A model generated the notes under the pieces. That model did not search any database, had not been told where the DNA came from, and saw only the letters and a program-made list of their open reading frames with translations. Below are positions 62,944 to 64,000 of a DNA stretch of 64,000 bases, piece by piece. This stretch comes from Anatilimnocola aggregata. GTDB lineage: Bacteria > Planctomycetota > Planctomycetia > Pirellulales > Pirellulaceae. The position numbers were made by a program, and so were the translations under genes. The stretch spans positions 8,866,001 to 8,930,000 of the forward strand of contig NZ_CP036274.1 in NCBI RefSeq assembly GCF_007747655.1. The letters are read 5' to 3'. Numbering within the stretch: position 1 is the first letter of the stretch; each line of letters opens with the position of its first letter.

Positions 62944-64000
62944 TTACGTCGCAGCGGGGAGTTCGTCACTACGATCTCCTTCGTTCTTGCGCAGGTCGAG
63001 CAGCATGTCTTGTTGAGCAACGGCGGCATAGAACCAATCGGCACCGGAGCCACCAAAGAGCAGATCGCGACTTGTCCCGTCCTTGGTAATCTCGCTCCGC
63101 TCGGTCGCCAGTTGCGACGGCAGCGTGGTCATGTTGGCAACCCAGGAGGTGAGCGCCGCCGAGAGGCTAGTCAATGTCGCTTGCACGTCCGTGCCCCATG
63201 GTTGGCTAGCCACGGCGGTGGGAGTGAACGCGGGGATGAGCGAATCGGGATACAAGCTGAGCAGGCCGCCAATCAACAGATCGTTGCCGGCATCGCCGTA
63301 CAAGTAATCGGCACCATTGCCGCCGAGGATCACATCGTGCCCCCCGTTGCCGCGGATTTGATCGGCTCCGTTGCCACCCACGATTAGATCGCTGGCCGAC
63401 CCACCATACAGGTAATCGTTCCCATCGCCACCATACATTTCGAGCGGAACTTTCAAGGTGTTCGCCGAGATCGTGTCGTTGCCAGCCTGGCCGAAGACGA
63501 TGACGCGTTCGACATTGCTGAATGGACCTGCCTTCGTGCCCGAATTAATCTGCACCGAGATTCGTCCGGTGCTGTCTTGCGAAAACATGATTCGATCGGC
63601 ACCGGAGCCGCCAGCCACCGTCAGGATGCGTGTTTCGGCGTCGTAGACGACCGGCGTTGCAGCAGCGGGAGGCGTGGTGGGCGGCGTTGTCGGCGGGGTC
63701 GTGGGAGGAGTGACCGGCGCGCCGAGGGTGTAACTGCGCGTGATACTCGAGCCCTGATAGGGGGACGCCGGAAGCGCGAAGCTGATGCGCGACGTTTGCG
63801 TAGCCGCGTTCCAAGTGACGCCGGTGCCCGTGAGCTGGCGATTCACATTAATGACAATCGCGGCTGTTCCCTGGCGAGGATCGGCACCCGTGATCGTGAA
63901 CTGATCGCCGTCCTGCTTGATGATCAGAGCGCAGGGCTGCGTGACGGTGAGCTTGGTATCGGCATCGAGCCAGATCGAACCAGCTGCAAAGAAGGCGACT
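62944..64000 (-). CDS. RTX-type calcium-binding repeat protein (partial, 5' end outside window)
   Basis: At least 351 residues; the frame stays open to the window end, so the GTG at 63846 is internal and not the start. Visible parts: a beta-rich N-terminal portion, a Thr/Pro linker (PPTTPPTTPPTTPPAAA), and RTX nonapeptides GGSGADRI, GGDGNDYLYGGSASDLIVGG, NGADQIRGNGGHDVILGG, NGADYLYGDAGNDLLIGG and FGGSGADWF. These bind calcium in secreted proteins. The C-terminus has a helical stretch, ATLTSLSAALTSWVANMTT. Its secretion route cannot be told. Probably surface-located or secreted. Confidence 0.85.
   Translation of the reverse strand, partial: VAFFAAGSIWLDADTKLTVTQPCALIIKQDGDQFTITGADPRQGTAAIVINVNRQLTGTGVTWNAATQTSRISFALPASPYQGSSITRSYTLGAPVTPPTTPPTTPPTTPPAAATPVVYDAETRILTVAGGSGADRIMFSQDSTGRISVQINSGTKAGPFSNVERVIVFGQAGNDTISANTLKVPLEMYGGDGNDYLYGGSASDLIVGGNGADQIRGNGGHDVILGGNGADYLYGDAGNDLLIGGLLSLYPDSLIPAFTPTAVASQPWGTDVQATLTSLSAALTSWVANMTTLPSQLATERSEITKDGTSRDLLFGGSGADWFYAAVAQQDMLLDLRKNEGDRSDELPAAT

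Overview
The window reads as a chromosome fragment of a planctomycete, most likely from the Pirellula/Rhodopirellula side of the phylum. This rests on family content, not on a database search. The markers are a DUF1559 protein with a pilin-like N-terminus, an ECF sigma factor paired with a membrane Ser/Thr kinase, a DUF1549/DUF1553 (PSD1-type) protein, a dockerin-bearing surface protein with a LEPRxLL-like N-terminus, several Tat-exported or TonB-like squalene-cyclase-fold proteins, and small proteins starting with an NPYESP motif. One tRNA gene (Leu, CAG) is present. There is no rRNA and no CRISPR.

Layout. 1-3.9 kb: end of a membrane protein, two hairpin repeats, then a sigma factor, kinase and small basic protein operon. 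3.9-13.5 kb: mostly minus-strand envelope and periplasmic genes (pentapeptide repeats, PhnD-like binding protein, DUF4139-like protein, an Imm63-like protein, a TerB-like protein, a thioredoxin/CAP-like protein), then a 785-residue exported protein. 13.6-25.6 kb: tRNA-Leu followed by a phage-derived head module in two arms. The left arm (minus strand) has large terminase, an ABC ATPase-GNAT fusion, a ParB-like protein and an HTH/zinc protein. The right arm (plus strand) has a scaffold-like protein, decoration protein, E-type capsid protein, Mu gp36-like protein, Mu gp29-like portal and a small protein. Between the arms lie a small unknown gene, a MerR-TPR protein and a DacB-like carboxypeptidase. 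No integrase, tail or recognisable lysis gene is seen. Related palindromic repeats sit at both outer edges of this module.

25.6-38.7 kb: DUF1559 protein with an EF-hand lipoprotein, a YjcH/ActP-like symporter pair, a plus-strand cluster (large coiled-coil membrane protein, short exported partner, Tat squalene-fold protein, NPCBM-like protein), a TonB-like/DUF2135 protein and a CBS protein. 38.7-48.8 kb: minus-strand housekeeping and small membrane genes, including a trypsin-like protease fused to a SirB1-like region, a cold-shock-domain protein, RraA-like and CysK. 48.9-64 kb: an EboF-like phosphatase, two more squalene-fold proteins, the dockerin surface protein, TrpE, DUF486, the PSD1-type protein, RuvA, and an RTX-type protein cut by the window end.

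Perfect heptamer tandem repeats (CCCCAGT x9, CTAGGGG x7, GGAACCA x4) occur between genes; one lies inside the phage operon and another supplies the stop codon of a phosphatase gene. The most unusual content is the tail-less split phage module with its ABC-GNAT/ParB/terminase cassette, which may encode DNA modification or packaging.
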